A stretch of 64,000 nucleotides of DNA from Paenibacillus tianjinensis (lineage in GTDB: Bacteria; Bacillota; Bacilli; Paenibacillales; Paenibacillaceae): assembly GCF_017086365.1 (NCBI RefSeq), contig NZ_CP070969.1, forward strand, positions 2,418,001 to 2,482,000, given 5' to 3'. Shown in pieces: positions 18,276-26,014 of the stretch. The first letter of the stretch is position 1. The number at the start of each line of letters is the position of its first letter. A program made the position numbers and the translations under genes. Below the pieces are notes generated by a model. The model saw only the letters and a program-made list of their open reading frames with translations. It was not told the DNA's origin and made no database searches.

Positions 18276-18283
18276 ATTGTATG
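18276..18283 (-). promoter_or_regulatory. Candidate sporulation (SigE/SigK-type) -10 element
   Basis: Minus strand CATACAAT followed by A fits both the SigE -10 (CATACAAT) and the SigK -10 (CATANNNTA). No convincing -35 is seen at the right spacing. Confidence 0.35.
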
Positions 18284-18407
18284 GACTAAACATGAGAGTG
18301 CTTTACCTATATTTGAGTTGGAAAAATTGGCTCGGACATTATCCGATTGTTCTATCCGACTTAGTTAGTGAGAATCTTATGATTGTTAGAATTACCGATC
18401 CAGATAA

Positions 18408-18848
18408 TTAAGCTGTCCTCTTTTTCAAGAATGAATAAATCAGATAACTAGCTGTACATGGAATGAGGTATGAAACGTAGGTAAAGCCTAAGTTCCAATC
18501 ATTTTGATAAACAACTTTCCCTGTAAAAACAAGAGTGCTTTCAAGGACAGTTTTTACGAGTGACATTACAGGGATAACAATCCATGCTCTTCCAAAATTA
18601 TTGATCAAGTTTAGCGTGAAAACCGAAAACAATGCAAAAATCCCGAAATTGTATGGGATAAAGGATATTGTCCCGTAATCTTTCGGTGTAACGTACCACC
18701 AGTTCATATGAAATCCAACATCATTGACGAGGAAGGCAAGTAGTGCACCAATTATGCTAACTTGTATTGCAAAAGTCGGTTTCTTTATAAGCAAATATTG
18801 CCCAAAACACCAAGGAAGAATAAACCCCAAAAGTATATTTAATAACAT
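18408..18848 (-). CDS. CBO0543-family membrane protein
   Basis: A 146-residue hydrophobic protein with four or five predicted membrane segments and a central motif NWWYVTPKDYGTISFIPYNF typical of the CBO0543 family found in spore-formers; function unknown. The C-terminus is basic (LKKRTA), likely cytoplasmic. The ATG at 18848 follows GAGGTG by six bases; the ORF could be opened slightly upstream but without a valid start. It is AT-richer than the flanking operons and lies in the accessory stretch. Confidence 0.82.
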   Translation of the reverse strand: MLLNILLGFILPWCFGQYLLIKKPTFAIQVSIIGALLAFLVNDVGFHMNWWYVTPKDYGTISFIPYNFGIFALFSVFTLNLINNFGRAWIVIPVMSLVKTVLESTLVFTGKVVYQNDWNLGFTYVSYLIPCTASYLIYSFLKKRTA

Positions 18849-19007
18849 CAAAATCACCTCGGATTAATTATTGCCACAAGTTGCGGGGTATAGGCATAAT
18901 TGTTCTTTTTTTCAAGGAAGAGTCAAAGGTGCGTAATATGCTTGTGTCGCAGTACGAAGATACCAGGGAGTAGGAGTATCCCCCTCCTCTCCCATAGGTT
19001 CAATAAA

Positions 19008-19073
19008 CTACTTCTTCTTTTTAAAGAAACCAAATAAAAACAAGAGAATTAAAATAACGATTATAAATTTCAT
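19008..19073 (-). CDS. Tiny hydrophobic peptide (21 aa), unrecognised
   Basis: ATG-started frame of 21 codons, six bases after a GAGGTG ribosome site and about 25 bases after an extended -10 promoter (TGCTATAAT). The peptide is one hydrophobic span, beginning MKFIIVILILLFLFG, and ends in a run of four lysines. A strong hairpin (GGGAGAGGAG with its complement) follows the stop. The promoter, ribosome site and hairpin together argue for a real transcript. It could be a type I toxin-like or regulatory membrane peptide; no family match is claimed. Confidence 0.55.
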   Translation of the reverse strand: MKFIIVILILLFLFGFFKKKK

Positions 19074-19097
19074 CGGTATCACCTCTTTTTTGTGGGG

Positions 19098-19106
19098 ATT
19101 ATAGCA
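19098..19106 (-). promoter_or_regulatory. Extended -10 promoter of the 21-aa peptide
   Basis: Minus strand TGCTATAAT: a perfect TATAAT with the TGn extension, giving a leader of about 20 bases. Confidence 0.5.
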
Positions 19107-19163
19107 TGATCTGCACGATTGATATAGAGGGTAGAGGAAGTATAAAATGGTCGGAAGGATAAG

Positions 19164-19196
19164 AAAGCTGGTGCCGAAGATGGCACCAGCTTTTGC
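19164..19196. terminator. Hairpin terminator without an obvious upstream gene
   Basis: AAAGCTGGTGCC / GGCACCAGCTTTT, a 12-bp perfect stem with T-rich ends. On the plus strand a promoter-like TTGATA-16-TATAAA (19117-19146) lies just before it, so the two could delimit an RNA of only about 45 bases. Confidence 0.6.
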
Positions 19197-19271
19197 TTTA
19201 ATCTAGTACAGGGTACCATAATGGCACCAATACCATTTGTGCTTTGATTTATGAGGCGAAGAAAAAGAAAA

Positions 19272-19294
19272 AAAGCCTTGATATACAAGGCTTT
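19272..19294 (-). terminator. Terminator of the tRNA-Val transcript
   Basis: Minus strand AAAGCCTTG-TATAT-CAAGGCTTT followed by T-rich sequence, eight bases after the tRNA 3' end. Confidence 0.85.
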
Positions 19295-19301
19295 CTGCGT
19301 A

Positions 19302-19373
19302 TAGGACGGATGGGGTTCGAACCCATGACCCCTACCCTGTCAAGATAGTGCTCTCCCGCTGAGCTACCGTCCT
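19302..19373 (-). tRNA. tRNA-Val (anticodon GAC)
   Basis: A full cloverleaf on the minus strand: acceptor stem AGGACGG / CCGTCCT, D arm GCTC-AGCGGGA-GAGC, anticodon stem CTATC / GGTAG with loop TTGACAG (GAC at 34-36, U33 before it), T arm ATGGG-TTCGAAC-CCCAT, discriminator A. The CCA end is not encoded. It reads GUC (and GUU) codons. It is a lone tRNA with its own promoter and terminator at the right edge of the accessory stretch. Confidence 0.93.
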
Positions 19374-19385
19374 GCAACGAAATTT

Positions 19386-19415
19386 ATAATACCACAGGAT
19401 GTCAGGTGAGCGCAA
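19386..19415 (-). promoter_or_regulatory. Promoter of tRNA-Val
   Basis: Minus strand TTGCGC, 18-base spacer, TATTAT, 13 bases before the tRNA 5' end. Confidence 0.55.
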
Positions 19416-19466
19416 TATTTTTTTAAGGATAAGATACATGGTGGTTTCTAGGTATAGTTTTTCAAA

Positions 19467-19913
19467 TTATATCTTTAATAAATCTTGGATCGTTGTTACT
19501 ACTACATGAGTACTAATGCCAGTTGTATCAATGGTATGAGTGATCATTTCTTCATATAATTTCAGCCTGTTACAACTCGACTCAATTTGTTCAACGGTTC
19601 TGTTATCAAGCAACATCCGATTCCGTAAAGATTCATCAGAACAAGTGAGCGTTATTCTTGTAAGTTTGTACTCTTCCCGGTGAAGTACCCAATTGAATAG
19701 GATATAGTCAAAGTTCGAATTCTCTAAAAAACTCCGGAGTAAATAGGTAATGTTACCCTCGACCACTTTTGTGTTCTCTTCTGTAATTATCCACGGGTTC
19801 ATCATCCAGCACCAGTCCCCATCCAGCCAAACCGATTTGTGAAGTTTTTGATGCAGTGCTTTGCTAACTGTGGTTTTACCCACACCCGGTGTGCCGTTTT
19901 TCACTAAGTTCAC
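19467..19913 (-). CDS. P-loop nucleotide kinase-like protein, shortened
   Basis: A 148-residue AAA/adenylate-kinase-like protein with a Walker A motif NGTPGVGKTTVSKALH only six residues from the start, then KSVWLDGDWCWMMNPW typical of a small family of uncharacterised ATP-binding kinases. Compared with the family as I know it, two parts seem missing: the first beta strand normally found before the P-loop, and about 17 residues between FNWVLH and the ITLTCSDE strand. The start codon is a GTG at 19913 with an AGGTG-like site only partly in place. It may be an inactive relic. No partner gene is apparent. Confidence 0.6.
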   Translation of the reverse strand: MNLVKNGTPGVGKTTVSKALHQKLHKSVWLDGDWCWMMNPWIITEENTKVVEGNITYLLRSFLENSNFDYILFNWVLHREEYKLTRITLTCSDESLRNRMLLDNRTVEQIESSCNRLKLYEEMITHTIDTTGISTHVVVTTIQDLLKI

Positions 19914-20066
19914 CTGCGTTTATTAGGTTTTTATTATTTGCCATGCATGATTTCCTCTAGTTGTATGTTGTACGCTGATATTGTGAAGGAAGTTGCAAAT
20001 TATGGAAAAGTGAACAGGTATCATGGTATCTTAAGTGGGACGAATTAAAATGGGGAGTGAGCGGAA

Positions 20067-20600
20067 ATGGCGACAATTTTTAATGACCACAATATTTCGT
20101 TTAAGCAAAAGCAGTCTCCGGTACCGGAGTTTGCCTGGCATACCAGTGAGAAGCTGGCTAATGTGGTGGGCTCGAAGCATTTGATCTTTGATATCCGGTC
20201 ACTGGATCCGGGGAAGTACTCTTATCCTTATCATTTTCATAGAAATGCGGAAGAGATCTTTGTAATCATGGAAGGGAAAGCACTGCTTAGGACGCCAAAA
20301 GGAATTGAGGAGCTGGGCACAGGCGATGTGGTGTTTTTTGAGACAGGCCCGGAAGGAGCGCATCAGCTGTTTAATCATACAGAGGCGCCATGTAAGTACT
20401 TGGATCTGCGGACGAATAACGGATTAGATGTTGCGGAGTATCCTGATTCCGGAAAAATCAATATTTTGCCGTACGAAGAGCTGTATCAAGCCGAGGACCG
20501 GGTGGATTATTACAAAGGTGAAGACAAGACCCGGGAGAAGTGGGAGCAGTTATCCGGTAGTTCTTCCAGCCATTCTGACAAAGGGGATAACAGCCAGTGA
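20067..20600 (+). CDS. Cupin-domain protein
   Basis: A 177-residue cytoplasmic protein with one cupin barrel: metal-binding motif 1 is PYHFHRNAEEIFVIMEGKA and motif 2 is GDVVFFETGPEGAHQLFNH. The C-terminus is hydrophilic and Ser-rich. Members may be sugar isomerases, dioxygenases or sensors; the substrate is unknown. Start ATG at 20067 has GGGAGTGAG upstream. The stop overlaps the following Nudix gene by four bases, so the two are translated together and may act on related metabolites. Confidence 0.88.
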   Translation: MATIFNDHNISFKQKQSPVPEFAWHTSEKLANVVGSKHLIFDIRSLDPGKYSYPYHFHRNAEEIFVIMEGKALLRTPKGIEELGTGDVVFFETGPEGAHQLFNHTEAPCKYLDLRTNNGLDVAEYPDSGKINILPYEELYQAEDRVDYYKGEDKTREKWEQLSGSSSSHSDKGDNSQ

Positions 20601-21028
20601 AAGTAACGATGTATGAGACAGGTATAGATGAAGCTGTACTTAAGTATGTGGTTATTGTTGCAAGACAGGGTGAGCAATGGATCATGGCAAAGCATCGCGA
20701 ACGGTCGACATGGGAATTTGCCGGCGGCCATATTGAGCCGAATGAATCCCCGGATGAAGCCGCGGCCAGAGAGCTGTATGAGGAGACTGGAGCGGAGGAA
20801 TACACGTTATATCCAATCAGCATATACTCGGTTGTCAGTGAGGGAGTACCTGAGAGCTTCGGTAAACTCTATCTGGCAGCCGTTCATAAGTTCGGACAAC
20901 TCCCGCAGTATGAAATGGGGGAAATTAAGAGCTTTGCGGAAATACCCGAAGAAGTAACATACCCGATGATCTACCCTGCGCTTATGGCAAAGGTGAAGGA
21001 TTTCATGAGGCAACATGAGCAGATCTGA
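20597..21028 (+). CDS. Nudix hydrolase
   Basis: A 143-residue Nudix protein with the box GGHIEPNESPDEAAARELYE followed by ETGA, all catalytic acidic residues present. The preceding WEFAGGHIEP resembles the MutT/ADP-ribose group, but the substrate cannot be fixed. The GTG at 20597 overlaps the cupin stop (GTGA); an ATG at 20609 is the alternative. AAAGGGG precedes the GTG by ten bases. Co-transcribed with the cupin gene. Confidence 0.9.
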   Translation: MKVTMYETGIDEAVLKYVVIVARQGEQWIMAKHRERSTWEFAGGHIEPNESPDEAAARELYEETGAEEYTLYPISIYSVVSEGVPESFGKLYLAAVHKFGQLPQYEMGEIKSFAEIPEEVTYPMIYPALMAKVKDFMRQHEQI

Positions 21029-21161
21029 GTAGAGGATAACGCTACGCTTGATACATATTTTAAAATTGATATGGAGGTGCCGTTATGCATGGCATATGAG
21101 ACCAGACCTGAATTTACAGTGAGTGTGACGAGGCATATTTAGTTCTGTTAGGAAGTTTGGC

Positions 21162-21190
21162 TTGAAATAGTGCATTTTATCTTCTATATA
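21162..21190 (+). promoter_or_regulatory. Promoter upstream of the small lipoprotein
   Basis: TTGAAA, 17-base spacer, TATATA (a TATAAT follows two bases later), about 98 bases before the lipoprotein start. Confidence 0.5.
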
Positions 21191-21287
21191 ATAAATGTAG
21201 CGGCCTTTATGAGTATATCGAGCCGGTTTATTATTCTTCTCAATCGTCAAAGCTGGAAACAGCAGTATTGATGGGAGGAATAAGCTA

Positions 21288-21509
21288 ATGCGCAAATTCA
21301 AGTTACCGGTAACGGTTCTCTGTCTGGCTCTGCTCCTGGGGTTAACAGGTTGTAAGACAGTCTATCAGCCTCCTGAGGCTGTGGAAATACACCGGATGAG
21401 TGACATGGACATGGATGTCCAGCATAATAATTTAGATGGTCCGCTGTCACCGGTGATGCAGGATGTCTATGATCGTTCCATCTCCACAGAAGTCTACTCG
21501 GTTGAATAA
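21288..21509 (+). CDS. Small lipoprotein
   Basis: A 73-residue protein with a classic lipoprotein signal: basic MRKFK start, hydrophobic LPVTVLCLALLLGL and lipobox LTGC, so Cys22 would be lipidated and the mature part of about 52 residues would lie on the outer face of the membrane. The mature part is acidic and Met/Asp-rich (MSDMDMDVQ). No family is recognised. ATG at 21288 follows GGGAGGAATAAG. It stands alone between the Nudix gene and a GNAT. Confidence 0.82.
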   Translation: MRKFKLPVTVLCLALLLGLTGCKTVYQPPEAVEIHRMSDMDMDVQHNNLDGPLSPVMQDVYDRSISTEVYSVE

Positions 21510-21623
21510 GCTCTGCTGCCTCCGCCGCGGCAGGAGCAAATGTACTTCCCTATACAGGTTATCAAAAATTCTGTATAATAGGTCAACTATTGTTTTGACA
21601 TAGAGAGGGGACAAAGGGAGAAC

Positions 21624-22067
21624 ATGGCGGCGGAAATTGTACATGTGACTACAGATGAACTGCTTCAGATGGGGCTGGATATCCGCAAAAAGGTATTTGT
21701 TGAAGAACAGAACGTGCCGGCGGAAGAAGAAATTGATGAATACGATGTGATCAGTGATCAGGCGCATCATTTGCTGATTATCGATAACGGTCTGCCGGTA
21801 GCTACCGGACGCCTGATTTATTATAAAACAGGGACTGCCAAGATGCAGCGTATCGCTGTCCATAAAGATTACCGGAGTAAGGGATACGGCCGGATTCTAC
21901 TGATGGCGCTGGAAGAGCGGGCCCGTGAGCTGGGTCTTGAGTTCTCTGTGCTGGATGCACAGTGTCAAGCAGAGGATTTTTACAGCAAGCAAGGGTATGA
22001 GGTCATCTCTACGGAGCCGTTTTATGATGCTGGTATTTTGCATGTAAGAATGCAGAAGAAGCTGTAA
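21624..22067 (+). CDS. GNAT-family N-acetyltransferase (ElaA/YjcF-like)
   Basis: A 147-residue acetyltransferase. IRKKVFVEEQNVPAEEEIDE is the N-terminal hallmark of the YjcF/ElaA subgroup, and MQRIAVHKDYRSKGYGRILL is the acetyl-CoA loop (R-x-x-G-x-G form). The end reads AQCQAEDFYSKQGYEVIS. Substrate unknown. It starts at ATG 21624 with a GGGA-type site (GACAAAGGGAGAAC). Confidence 0.9.
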   Translation: MAAEIVHVTTDELLQMGLDIRKKVFVEEQNVPAEEEIDEYDVISDQAHHLLIIDNGLPVATGRLIYYKTGTAKMQRIAVHKDYRSKGYGRILLMALEERARELGLEFSVLDAQCQAEDFYSKQGYEVISTEPFYDAGILHVRMQKKL

Positions 22068-22154
22068 CGGGCTCAGGTACATATTTTGTCGGTGCTGAGG
22101 GCAAGATAGGGGTGAGCCGTATGGCTAATCCAAGCGTGAAGGAATGAATCCCAA

Positions 22155-22391
22155 GTGATGAACAATGAACGCGAGCGGTTTGTAGCAGCCCAAAGAAATG
22201 GTGACGGTGACCTGATGAAGTTTCAGACTTCCTCAGGACGAGTGCTGGATTACCAGCAGGCGCTTCAGGAGGTTCAGGCCGGCAGTATAGCTGGAGTGAA
22301 CGTGTTCAAAGGAAGAGACGGAGAGATGTACATCCGCGGTGACGCAGACGGTGATCCGAGCAATAATCTGGATCAGTTGCCGCAGTTTTAA
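22155..22391 (+). CDS. DUF3892 family protein
   Basis: A 78-residue protein of the DUF3892 family: FVAAQRNGDGDLMKFQTSSG, ALQEVQAGSIAGVNVFKGRD and YIRGDADGDPSNNLDQLP are all characteristic. The fold is a small beta protein and its role is unknown; related phage-like copies exist. GTG at 22155 or ATG at 22158 may be the start; AAGGA lies about eleven bases upstream of the GTG. It ends in a strong terminator. Confidence 0.85.
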   Translation: MMNNERERFVAAQRNGDGDLMKFQTSSGRVLDYQQALQEVQAGSIAGVNVFKGRDGEMYIRGDADGDPSNNLDQLPQF

Positions 22392-22395
22392 GTAC

Positions 22396-22440
22396 GGCTG
22401 GACAAACGCTATTAACGCGAACTTGTCCGGCCTTTTTTTT
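22396..22440 (+). terminator. Terminator after the DUF3892 gene
   Basis: GGCTGGACAA / TTGTCCGGCC stem followed by eight T. Confidence 0.85.
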
Positions 22441-22468
22441 CGTTTATTTCCATAAAGGTTAGCAGATC

Positions 22469-23206
22469 TTACAGCGCATAGATCACATGCTGCTCCAGAA
22501 AGGTCATCTCAGCAGTTTTCCCCTCGAACTCCGGCTTTTGATCCCCGTAATGCATCAGACGAATCACCTTACGGACGTCTTCAGGCAGAGACAATAATTC
22601 ACTTAGCGTTGTATGAACCTCGCCAGGACCTTTGAGCTGGCAATCGTGGAAGATTTGACGGATAGCCTGCTTACGGACCAGCTTCAGTAGCAGCTCAGGC
22701 TGAAAGATCATATCGGCACTATAAAAGATTTCTCCGCCCAGCAGCAGAGAGTAGCTGTCTTTGCCGCGGATATGGGGTGTGCGGATCAGCTCCAGTGTGA
22801 TTTCGGTGGAGAGCTGATAAGGAAAGCCAGGTTTCAGCAGCCTGACCTCAAACGCGTCTTCTAGAGAACTTGGATTATGAGCTGCTGAGGAGCTGTTCTT
22901 TTGAAAACTCTCCCACAGCGGTTCAACTAAAGTATCGGCTACCAGCAAGATCATCTTTCTGCCGAACTTTGTTCTCATAAGCCTGGATAGCTCAGGGAGA
23001 CCGCCGGCATGATCATCATGGATATGGGTGATCAGGACGGCATTTACATCCGCGAAGGATCTGCCCAGCTTCTCCATTGCCAGTGGAGCTGTCGTTCCAC
23101 AGTCAATCAGAAGTGTATAATCCCTGCTTAAAAGCAGCCCGTTATTATTATAGTAGTTTTTGGCAAAAGCATCGCCTGTGCCAAGCATTTGCAGACTTAC
23201 GGTCAT
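22469..23206 (-). CDS. Metallo-beta-lactamase-fold hydrolase (RNase Z-like)
   Basis: A 245-residue MBL-fold enzyme. LGTGDAFAKNYYNNNGLLL begins the fold, and the metal-binding motif THIHDDHAGGLPEL (HxHxDH) is intact; later ligands are likely in YSADMIF, HDCQLKGPGEVHTT and LMHYGD. It resembles the RNase Z/arylsulfatase-like group without the RNase Z arm, so the substrate is open. ATG at 23206 follows GGAGGAACGATACG. Convergent with the DUF3892 gene. Confidence 0.9.
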   Translation of the reverse strand: MTVSLQMLGTGDAFAKNYYNNNGLLLSRDYTLLIDCGTTAPLAMEKLGRSFADVNAVLITHIHDDHAGGLPELSRLMRTKFGRKMILLVADTLVEPLWESFQKNSSSAAHNPSSLEDAFEVRLLKPGFPYQLSTEITLELIRTPHIRGKDSYSLLLGGEIFYSADMIFQPELLLKLVRKQAIRQIFHDCQLKGPGEVHTTLSELLSLPEDVRKVIRLMHYGDQKPEFEGKTAEMTFLEQHVIYAL

Positions 23207-23359
23207 CGTATCGTTCCTCCAATATTCAGTGCTGAGGCCTTAATTTATATATAGTATCATTTTAAGCTTTGTATTGAAATTTACGTCCTAAACCTGCGCA
23301 ACTTGTGGCAATCTTGGTAGTATATATTAACAGCATGAATTATTTGGAGGGTCTCTATT

Positions 23360-23911
23360 ATGAGATGGAAAAAAATTGCTCTGTGCGTGGTTGTTTTTTC
23401 CCTAATGGGAGGATCATTATTGTTCGCGGACGCTGTAAATCAGAAGCTTAGGGTATGGAGCAATGGAAAGGAAATGGCCGATGGAGGCTATTTGATTGAC
23501 GGAAAAGCCTATATACCGGCTAGAGAAGCCGGAGGTGTCGTCAGCTGGGACGGTTCGGGCAAAGTGACGATCCTTAAGCCAAATGTGCAAATCGTACTGT
23601 TTAACGGCGATAAGGTTTTTGGCAATGTAAATGTGGGCAAGCTCAAAATCAAGGTGTTGACCCAAGTGGACAGTCTGACCGACGATATTGCAGCAGTGAA
23701 GGTTGCCATTACTGATCCTTCCGGCAATGTGAAGGACATTCAGTCCCAGGAGCTTGGCGGTTCGAAGAAGGAGGATTTCTGGTTCCCGACTTCGGAGTTC
23801 ACGTATGATTTCAAGGATGCCGGCAAATACCGGGTGGGCTTCTATATCAAGGCGTCCAAGGGCTCTGATTACGTACTTGTGTCTGAGAAGGTAATCACTG
23901 CGCTGGATTAA
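23360..23911 (+). CDS. Secreted stalk-domain (copper-amine-oxidase N-like) protein
   Basis: A 183-residue protein with a signal peptide (MRWKKIALCVVVFSLMGGSL, cut near ADA) followed by a stalk/copper amine oxidase N-terminal-like domain, seen as WSNGKEMADGGYLIDGKAYI and PAREAGGVVSWDG. The C-terminal half (about residues 75-183) looks like an immunoglobulin-like beta domain (SGNVKDIQSQELGG, YRVGFYIKASKG). Such domains are numerous in Paenibacillus cell-surface proteins. Its function is not known; no enzyme domain is present. GGAGGG ribosome site at 23347. Confidence 0.85.
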   Translation: MRWKKIALCVVVFSLMGGSLLFADAVNQKLRVWSNGKEMADGGYLIDGKAYIPAREAGGVVSWDGSGKVTILKPNVQIVLFNGDKVFGNVNVGKLKIKVLTQVDSLTDDIAAVKVAITDPSGNVKDIQSQELGGSKKEDFWFPTSEFTYDFKDAGKYRVGFYIKASKGSDYVLVSEKVITALD

Positions 23912-24002
23912 GTATTTTGGGCGGCCCTCAAATTGACCTGAACTTATCATACGTGTTACGATACCAAATGTAGGATAATTCAATTTAAAGTGAGGTATTT
24001 CA

Positions 24003-24326
24003 ATGAGCGATCACAAACATGAGCATGGCCATGAACATGGTGAAGCATGCGGTTGCGGACATGATCACGACCATGAGCACGAGGAGTTTGTGCTGACCTT
24101 GACGAACGAGCAGGGCGAAGATGTAGAAATGGTGCTGGTGGAAACGTTCGACGTAGGCGAGAAATTGTACGCACTGCTGCTGGAACGTGAAAACCCTGAA
24201 GCAGACGGCATCATTCTGCGTATGGAAGAAGAAGATGAAGAAATGGTGCTTTACAACATTGAAGATGAAGCTGAATGGAAAGCTGTTGAAGAAGCTTATA
24301 ATGAGCTGCTTGCCCAGCAAGAATAG
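24003..24326 (+). CDS. DUF1292 family protein with His-rich metal-binding tail
   Basis: A 107-residue acidic protein. Residues 29-100 (FVLTLTNEQGEDVEMVLVET, YALLLERENPEADGIILRME, EEEMVLYNIEDEAEWKAVEE-type end) are DUF1292, a small cytosolic family (YrzB in Bacillus) of unknown role. Residues 4-27 are a separate His/Cys-rich stretch (HKHEHGHEHGEACGCGHDH) that looks able to bind a transition metal and is not part of the DUF1292 core. ATG at 24003 is preceded by AAAGTGAGGT. In Bacillales the family often lies beside ruvX and alaS, which is not the case here. Confidence 0.88.
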   Translation: MSDHKHEHGHEHGEACGCGHDHDHEHEEFVLTLTNEQGEDVEMVLVETFDVGEKLYALLLERENPEADGIILRMEEEDEEMVLYNIEDEAEWKAVEEAYNELLAQQE

Positions 24327-24381
24327 ATTTCAGTGTAGCTGAGAGGCTGCGGACCGGACAGGCAGCGGCGCTCTAATGCAC

Positions 24382-24413
24382 AAAACCCGATACTGATCCA
24401 GTATCGGGTTTTT
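24382..24413. terminator. Bidirectional terminator
   Basis: AAAACCCGATACTG / CAGTATCGGGTTTTT, a 13-bp perfect stem with a three-base loop, between the DUF1292 gene and the convergent decarboxylase. Confidence 0.88.
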
Positions 24414-24446
24414 GTATGGGAACATTTAATTGGGAGAAGCGGCCGA

Positions 24447-25922
24447 TCAGGAGATCGGCTCGGCTTCTACAATCACTTTAACGAAGTTGATGCTGCGGTC
24501 TTCAGGCCCTTTGACCGGCAGACCGATTTCTACATGGTCGATGATATAGTCGATGTTATCCTGGGTAATTACTTCACCTGGGAGTAAAATAGGAATCCCC
24601 GGCGGATAGACATAGATAAACTCCGCTATGATATAGCCTGCAGACTCGCGGAACGGAACCACCTGAGTGTCTGCGTAGAAGGCATCCCGGGGGATAAGGG
24701 CAAGCTGCGGAATTTCCGGCACTTGCACCTTTAGCTCATAGATTTCACCTTTGCTGTAGTGGATTGCTGAGAGCACCCGCAAGGCAGAAATCAATTTATC
24801 TACGGATTCCTGGGTATCGCCAGGGGTAATCAGGCAAAGAATGTTATACATGTCGCTCAGTTCAACTTCAATGTTGTACTTCTGGCGGAGCCAGTTCTCA
24901 GTCTCATAACCGGTAATGCCAAGATGACGCACATGAATGTTGAGTTTCGTCGGATCCAGATTAAAGGTGGCTTCTGTACCGAGAATTTCTTTTCCAAAAC
25001 TGTACAAGCCGTCAATATTGTTAATCGCCTCACGTGCGTAATTGGACAAAGCAATCGTCCGTGAAGCCATTTCGTGGCCGTTCAGTGCAAGATTGCGTCT
25101 GGAGGTATCCAGGGACGCGAGCAGAATATATGAAGTGGACGTAGTTGTGAGCATGCTGATGATCGTCTGTACCCGCTGCGGGTTGACCAGGCCGGTCTTC
25201 GCATTCAGATTAAGTACCGAGCTTTGCGTCATGGAGCCGCCCAGCTTGTGTACACTGGTTGCTGCCATATCCGCTCCGGCCTGCATGGCCGAGACCGGCA
25301 GATCCTCATGAAAATGAATCAATACTCCATGTGCCTCATCCACCAGTACGGGAACGCCGTAGCTGTGGGCAAGATCCACAATCGAACGCAGGTCGGCGAC
25401 AACGCCAAAATACGTTGGATTGATTACTAGAACTCCTTTGGCGTCCGGATGACGCCTTAATGCCCGTTCCAGCGAGCTGGTGGTAATGCCGTGGTCTATC
25501 CCAAGATTCTCATCCTGTACAGGTGAGACAAAAACAGGCTTGGCTCCGGAGAAAATTATCGCCGACATCACTGATTTGTGAATGTTGCGGGGGACAATTA
25601 TTTTGTCTCCTTCCGAGCAGACAGAGAGGATCATAGTCATGATGGCATTGCTCGTGCCTTGTACGCTAAAATACGTATAGTCGGCGCCAAAGGCCTGCGC
25701 AGCCAGCTTTTGAGCTTCCAGTATCACCCCGGTAGGCTGATGAAGGTCATCGAGCGGTGCGATGTTGATCAAATCTATGGATAGCGCGTTATCGCCGATA
25801 AACTCACGGAATTCGGCATCGGTTCCTAGCCCCTTCTTATGCCCAGGAATATGAAATTGAACAGGGTTTCCGGCGGCATGCTTTTTAAGAGCGGTGAAGA
25901 GGGGAGTTTCGTGTTGATTCAT
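24447..25922 (-). CDS. Orn/Lys/Arg decarboxylase-type PLP enzyme (SpeA/YaaO-like)
   Basis: A 491-residue fold-type I PLP enzyme. The PLP lysine is Lys226 in ATSVHKLGGSMTQSS; other marks are QFHIPGHKKGLGTD near the N-terminus, TYFSVQGTSNAIMTMI and LVDEAHGVLIHFHE (the Asp and His of the cofactor site). Length and pattern match Bacillus subtilis SpeA, an arginine decarboxylase that starts polyamine synthesis; lysine or ornithine decarboxylase cannot be excluded. ATG at 25922. It is divergent from an MFS transporter. No other polyamine gene is close. Confidence 0.87.
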   Translation of the reverse strand: MNQHETPLFTALKKHAAGNPVQFHIPGHKKGLGTDAEFREFIGDNALSIDLINIAPLDDLHQPTGVILEAQKLAAQAFGADYTYFSVQGTSNAIMTMILSVCSEGDKIIVPRNIHKSVMSAIIFSGAKPVFVSPVQDENLGIDHGITTSSLERALRRHPDAKGVLVINPTYFGVVADLRSIVDLAHSYGVPVLVDEAHGVLIHFHEDLPVSAMQAGADMAATSVHKLGGSMTQSSVLNLNAKTGLVNPQRVQTIISMLTTTSTSYILLASLDTSRRNLALNGHEMASRTIALSNYAREAINNIDGLYSFGKEILGTEATFNLDPTKLNIHVRHLGITGYETENWLRQKYNIEVELSDMYNILCLITPGDTQESVDKLISALRVLSAIHYSKGEIYELKVQVPEIPQLALIPRDAFYADTQVVPFRESAGYIIAEFIYVYPPGIPILLPGEVITQDNIDYIIDHVEIGLPVKGPEDRSINFVKVIVEAEPIS

Positions 25923-26014
25923 TTAATGCTGTCACAACCTTTCGTCAAGATTTATTTTTTTACGACAAGCATCAGTATAACAAATCAATCACCATAATAC
26001 TAGGATGTGATGTA

